A DNA stretch of 17,157 nucleotides from an uncultured Erysipelotrichaceae bacterium (GTDB lineage: Bacteria > Bacillota_I > Bacilli_A > Erysipelotrichales > Erysipelotrichaceae): assembly GCA_900319505.1 (NCBI GenBank), contig ONOV01000201.1, positions 1-17,157 on the forward strand. Direction: 5' to 3'. The notes beneath the pieces are model-generated. The model was not told the origin of the DNA and did no database searches. It saw only the letters and a program-made list of their open reading frames with translations. Made by a program: the position numbers and the translations under genes. Each line of letters begins with the position of its first letter. The first letter of the stretch is position 1. Shown piece by piece: positions 14,550 through 17,157 of this stretch.

Positions 14550-15665
14550 ATGCGTGTTTGCGGTATCGTCGCGGAATATAATCCATTTCATACAGGACAC
14601 ATCCATCAGATCTGTGAAACAAAGAAACAGTGTGACGCAGATGTCTATATTGCCGTCATGAGCGGCAATTTCGTACAGCGGGGTGAACCGGCTGTCATTG
14701 ACAAATGGCACCGGGCCACAGCAGCCTGCCGCCATGGCATTGATGCTGTGATCGAACTGCCATATGTCTATGCCGTACAGGGCGCCTCCGGTTTTGCGCA
14801 TGGCGCTGTGACCTTTCTTAAGAATGCCGGCATTCAGTATCTGTCCTTCGGCTCTGAGTGCGGCAACCTTGAAAATCTGAAGGAAATCGCCGATACACCA
14901 ATCAACCCGGATCACATCAAAGAACGTCTTTCAGCCGGCATGTCCTATCCGAAAGCCTATTCCCTTTTAACCGGCTCCATGATGCCAAATGACATTCTGG
15001 CCACCGCCTACTTAAAGGAAATCAAAGACACTTCCATCACCCCGATCCTCATCCGGCGCACGGGTAATTATCTTGATGATACGCTGCAGCAGGTGCCAAG
15101 TGCTCTTGCCATCCGTAAAGCACTTAAGGAAAACAGAGACATCAGAGAAGCCACCCCGCTGGCCGAAGAGCTGTCTGCCTATGACATTCCCTGGATGGAA
15201 AAGTATTATCCATATCTGCGCACACTTCTTTTAACAAGCTCAAAAGAACATCTGGAAAAGATGTTTCTGATCAATGAAGGCATTGAAAACCATCTCGTTA
15301 AGCATGCGGCAGAGTGCAGCGACTGGAACAGCTTCCTGTCTGCCTGCACAACCGGCCGCTATACGGCTTCAAGAATCAGAAGAAGCGTGCTGCATATCAT
15401 GAACCAGGTGACAAAGGAAGATGTCAGAGGACTCAGTGAACCGGATTTCTTCCGGGTTCTGGCCTTCAATGATACCGGTCGCAAATGGCTGCATGCCTGC
15501 CGTAAAAATGAAAACATGCATATCTGTTCCAAGTTCTCAGCCGTTCCGTATTTATGGCGCACAATGGAATACCGTACCACCCTGCTCTATGCCAGTGTGA
15601 TGCCTGAAGCACAGCGTCAGGAAGTGCTGCAGAAGGAAATAGAAGGAGCTGTATACGTCCGCTGA
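14550..15665 (+). CDS. tmcAL: tRNA(Met) cytidine acetate ligase TmcAL
   Basis: TmcAL makes N4-acetylcytidine at the wobble base C34 of elongator tRNA(Met), activating acetate with ATP, and so guards AUG/AUA decoding. The 371-aa protein has the nucleotidyltransferase start GIVAEYNPFHTGH (5-17) with the HxGH motif H14/H17, then GNFVQRGEPA (39-48), KWHRA (52-56), SFGSE (99-103), PSALAIR near residue 190, and RYTASRIRR in the C-terminal tRNA-binding part. It is slightly shorter than the Bacillus protein (about 400 aa), with no missing motif. AGGAG lies 9 nt before the ATG. It is transcribed alone on the plus strand, between a divergent hydrolase and a convergent yebC-family gene, and ends at a bidirectional terminator overlapping its stop. 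Confidence 0.93.
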   Translation: MRVCGIVAEYNPFHTGHIHQICETKKQCDADVYIAVMSGNFVQRGEPAVIDKWHRATAACRHGIDAVIELPYVYAVQGASGFAHGAVTFLKNAGIQYLSFGSECGNLENLKEIADTPINPDHIKERLSAGMSYPKAYSLLTGSMMPNDILATAYLKEIKDTSITPILIRRTGNYLDDTLQQVPSALAIRKALKENRDIREATPLAEELSAYDIPWMEKYYPYLRTLLLTSSKEHLEKMFLINEGIENHLVKHAAECSDWNSFLSACTTGRYTASRIRRSVLHIMNQVTKEDVRGLSEPDFFRVLAFNDTGRKWLHACRKNENMHICSKFSAVPYLWRTMEYRTTLLYASVMPEAQRQEVLQKEIEGAVYVR

Positions 15666-15710
15666 GACAAAACAAAACCCATGGCATTCGCCATGGGTTT
15701 TGTTCTGTCT
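15665..15710. terminator. Bidirectional terminator between tmcAL and yebC
   Basis: A 21-bp stem with one mismatch (15665-15685 with 15690-15710) around an ATTC loop. The inner part is AAAACCCATGGC / GCCATGGGTTTT. T-rich arms follow on both strands, so it should stop both converging genes. Confidence 0.92.
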
Positions 15711-15718
15711 GAGCGGAC

Positions 15719-16456
15719 TCAGTTTTCTTCACTGGGGATGACAGCGTTTGTATAGATCTTGTTGACATCCTCAACATCATTCAGCATGTCCATCAGCTTA
15801 TGATAGGACTCGATATCTTCCTCACTTGTCAGTTCAACATATTCATTCGGCAGCATTGTTGTTTCGCATCTGCTGAATTCAACGTTGGGGATCAGCTTTT
15901 CAATGGCATCCTGTGCCTTGCCGAAATCCTGGAAAGATGTCTTGACGGTCATTGTACCATCCTCAACAGCAATATCCTGTACATCAACTTCTGCTTCCAT
16001 CATCGCTTCCAGCATGGCATCTTCGTCTGTATAAGGGAAAACGAAAATACCGACGTTTTCATAGTTGTAGGATACGGCACCGGCATTGACAAGCTTGGCA
16101 CCGCGGCATCTGTTGAAACATGTCTTCACATTGGTGAAGGAACGGTTGGTGTTATCTGTCAGGCAGTCGATGATAACTGTGCTTCCGCCAGGACCGAAGC
16201 CCTCATAGCGGGCTTCATCGTAATTTTCATCTGTGCCGCCCTTGGCTTTTTCGATCGCTCTCTTGATGACATCAGCCGGTACCTGGTTGGACTTGGCCTC
16301 GGCAATCTTTCTCTTCAGAGTGAGGTTCATATCAGGGTCAGGAACACCGCTCTTCGCTGCAATGTACAGCTCTTTGCCAAATCTGGAATACAGTTTGGAC
16401 TTAATCGCTGCCGTCTTAGCCATAGAGGCAGCTCTTACTTCATGTGCTCTTCCCAT
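15719..16456 (-). CDS. yebC: YebC/PmpR/TACO1 family protein, YeeN-like subtype
   Basis: A 245-aa member of the YebC family. It was long annotated as a transcriptional regulator; recent work on bacterial YebC and mitochondrial TACO1 points to relieving ribosome stalling at proline runs. Seen: start MGRAHEVRAASMAKTAAIKS, then SRFGKELYIAAKSG (24-37), PDPDMN (39-44), VPADVIKRAIEKAKGG (57-72), YEGFGPGG (84-91) and DNTNR (100-104). The N-terminus (GKELY, AAKSG-PDPDMN) is nearer the YeeN/YebC-II subtype than standard YebC. AAGGAGAG lies 5 nt before the ATG. It is a single gene under a clear promoter with a palindrome at the start of transcription, and ends at the terminator shared with tmcAL. Family identity is firm; which of the two roles applies is not visible in the sequence. 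Confidence 0.95.
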   Translation of the reverse strand: MGRAHEVRAASMAKTAAIKSKLYSRFGKELYIAAKSGVPDPDMNLTLKRKIAEAKSNQVPADVIKRAIEKAKGGTDENYDEARYEGFGPGGSTVIIDCLTDNTNRSFTNVKTCFNRCRGAKLVNAGAVSYNYENVGIFVFPYTDEDAMLEAMMEAEVDVQDIAVEDGTMTVKTSFQDFGKAQDAIEKLIPNVEFSRCETTMLPNEYVELTSEEDIESYHKLMDMLNDVEDVNKIYTNAVIPSEEN

Positions 16457-16476
16457 ATATGCTCTCCTTTTTCTCG

Positions 16477-16491
16477 AATTACCGGGTAATT
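16477..16491. promoter_or_regulatory. Palindrome at yebC start of transcription, candidate operator
   Basis: AATTACC-G-GGTAATT is a perfect 7+1+7 palindrome. It overlaps the last three bases of the -10 box and covers the expected transcription start, the usual place for a repressor site. The stem is too short and lacks a T run, so it is not a terminator. Confidence 0.5.
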
Positions 16492-16517
16492 ATATCAAAA
16501 CAGGCCCGCGGTGTGAA
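16489..16517 (-). promoter_or_regulatory. Promoter of the yebC-family gene
   Basis: TTCACA (16517-16512) and TATAAT (16494-16489) with 17-bp spacing on the minus strand, with a TG one base before the -10 (extended -10). Transcription would start near 16482, about 26 nt before the start codon. Confidence 0.85.
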
Positions 16518-16528
16518 GATTTTTCTCA

Positions 16529-16545
16529 TTGTAAAGGTTTTGTAA
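16529..16545. repeat. TTGTAA direct repeats at 11-bp period
   Basis: TTGTAA occurs at 16529-16534 and 16540-16545, exactly 11 bp apart, between the divergent yebC-like and lipoprotein genes. On the minus strand this reads CTTACA-N5-TTTACA, upstream of the yebC -35 box. The spacing resembles PhoP/PhoB-type boxes, but two half-sites are weak evidence. I see no convincing plus-strand promoter in the rest of 16518-16657. Confidence 0.3.
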
Positions 16546-16621
16546 GCGGTTTCATATAAACTATCTGCCGGATATGGCGGCAAATGTTCACAGTATCTTC
16601 AAATAAAACACATTCAACAGT

Positions 16622-16638
16622 CATACAGCTTCTGTATG
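16622..16638 (+). promoter_or_regulatory. Leader hairpin before the lipoprotein gene
   Basis: CATACAG-CTT-CTGTATG is a perfect 7-bp inverted repeat 19 nt before the start codon, just upstream of the ribosome binding site GGAG. It could be an operator or an mRNA leader hairpin. No T run follows that would mark a terminator. Confidence 0.4.
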
Positions 16639-16657
16639 TTTAATGATGGAGATCAGT

Positions 16658-17095
16658 ATGAACAGAATATTTAAAGTGATGAGTGTTCTTCTGGCTTCTG
16701 TCATGGGTACCGGCTGTACTGCCGGCAGTGGCGATGCTGCATCAGAAGCACAGCAGACTGAATATACAAGTACCTCTGCCTATGGGATGATCACATCCGT
16801 GTCATCCGGGGCAATCACCATTGAAAACAGCGATTCCAGTGAAACAGAAATCCCGATCAGTTCCTCTGTCCCGATCATCAAAGACAACATGACCATCTCC
16901 AGTGATGAACTGACCGTGCATGATTATGTCATGATCACGCTGACCAATGGTGTTCCAACGGTTGTGGATGTCATCGATCAGCAGGAAATGGAAAAAAACG
17001 CCGGCAATGACAGCCAGGGGCAAAAGAGTACGGATAACCCTTCTCAATCCCAGTCATCAAAGAATACAGCTTCACAAAAATCTTTTAATCGGTAG
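16658..17095 (+). CDS. Small putative lipoprotein with one beta-rich domain
   Basis: A 145-aa secreted protein I do not recognise by name. The start at 16658 is chosen because GGAG lies 6 nt upstream. The N-terminus MNRIFKVMSVLLASVMGTGC is a lipoprotein-type signal: basic residues, a short hydrophobic core and a cysteine at residue 20. The lipobox is poor, with G at -3 where leucine is usual, so lipidation is probable rather than sure. Residues about 35-100 repeat the pattern of short beta strands (GMITSVSSGAITIEN, then IPISSSVPIIKDN, then ELTVHDYVMITLTNG), similar in style to small DUF5666-like domains. A low-complexity Ser/Gln/Asn/Lys tail follows (about 110-145). A surface-exposed protein tethered to the membrane is the simplest reading. 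Its function is unknown. Confidence 0.7.
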   Translation: MNRIFKVMSVLLASVMGTGCTAGSGDAASEAQQTEYTSTSAYGMITSVSSGAITIENSDSSETEIPISSSVPIIKDNMTISSDELTVHDYVMITLTNGVPTVVDVIDQQEMEKNAGNDSQGQKSTDNPSQSQSSKNTASQKSFNR

Positions 17096-17096
17096 A

Positions 17097-17126
17097 AGCC
17101 ACGCCCCTTTATGGGGCGGTTTGGCT
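17097..17126 (+). terminator. Hairpin after the lipoprotein gene, weak terminator
   Basis: CGCCCC-TTTAT-GGGGCG (17102-17118) is a 6-bp GC stem, extended outside by AGCC/GGCT. It starts just past the lipoprotein stop. The following bases lack a real T run, so termination may be partial. Confidence 0.55.
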
Positions 17127-17149
17127 ATCTGAATATGATATTATATAAG
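17121..17149 (+). promoter_or_regulatory. Candidate promoter for the next gene to the right
   Basis: TTGGCT (17121-17126) and TATAAG (17144-17149) with 17-bp spacing at the right edge on the plus strand. The gene it would serve lies outside the window. Confidence 0.45.
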
Positions 17150-17157
17150 AGCGAAGA

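Noticed and set aside
1..17157. Mobile elements, CRISPR arrays, tRNA genes or prophage remnants
   Set aside because: No transposase or integrase motif, no spaced repeat array, and no cloverleaf-like sequence was seen; gaps between genes are all short.

Overview
The window reads as a stretch of ordinary chromosome from a low-to-mid GC Gram-positive bacterium (Bacillota). Evidence: strong GGAGG-type ribosome binding sites, a fused SecDF preceded by a ComN-type regulator gene, a PASTA-domain class B penicillin-binding protein, a TmcAL-type tRNA modification enzyme, and TGA used as a stop codon (so not the mycoplasma code). The MraZ operator has the AAAGTG, 10-bp-period form known from Mollicutes. 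I infer a relative of the Erysipelotrichia, but sequence reading alone cannot fix the taxon. I see no mobile element, CRISPR array, tRNA or rRNA, and no gene-free stretch over 300 bases.

Layout. Most genes are on the minus strand, so transcription runs from high to low coordinates. (1) yceD-like gene and rpmF (12801-13498) form a short ribosomal operon with a TTGACT/TATAAT promoter, closed by two tandem terminators. (2) mraZ-rsmH-ftsL-pbpB-mraY (7698-12652) is the front of a division and cell wall (dcw) cluster. It starts at a promoter overlapped by MraZ-type repeats and ends at a strong terminator. (3) comN-secDF-HAD phosphatase-murL-murD-recJ (1-7551) is a second unit with its own TATAAT box. 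Its last three genes are coupled by 1-nt gaps or ATGA overlaps, and a hairpin sits between secDF and the phosphatase gene. recJ runs off the left edge. (4) To the right are a minus-strand lysophospholipase-like hydrolase, a divergent plus-strand tmcAL, and a minus-strand yebC-family gene that converges on tmcAL across a bidirectional terminator. Last is a plus-strand small putative lipoprotein gene, with a candidate promoter for the next gene at the right edge.

How the genes work together. The core is peptidoglycan synthesis and division: FtsL and the class B PBP act at the septum, MraY makes lipid I, and MurD adds glutamate to UDP-MurNAc-L-Ala. The most notable point is that murD is coupled by a 4-nt overlap to a gene I recognise as MurL. 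MurL is the ATP-dependent epimerase that, in Xanthomonas, works with an unusual MurD (MurD2) that adds L-glutamate; MurL then converts it to the D form in the nucleotide dipeptide. This MurD also departs from the usual MurD motifs. If right, this bacterium would make the D-Glu of its wall without glutamate racemase. The MraY also lacks two normally invariant motif elements, so nucleotide-precursor handling here looks divergent at more than one step.
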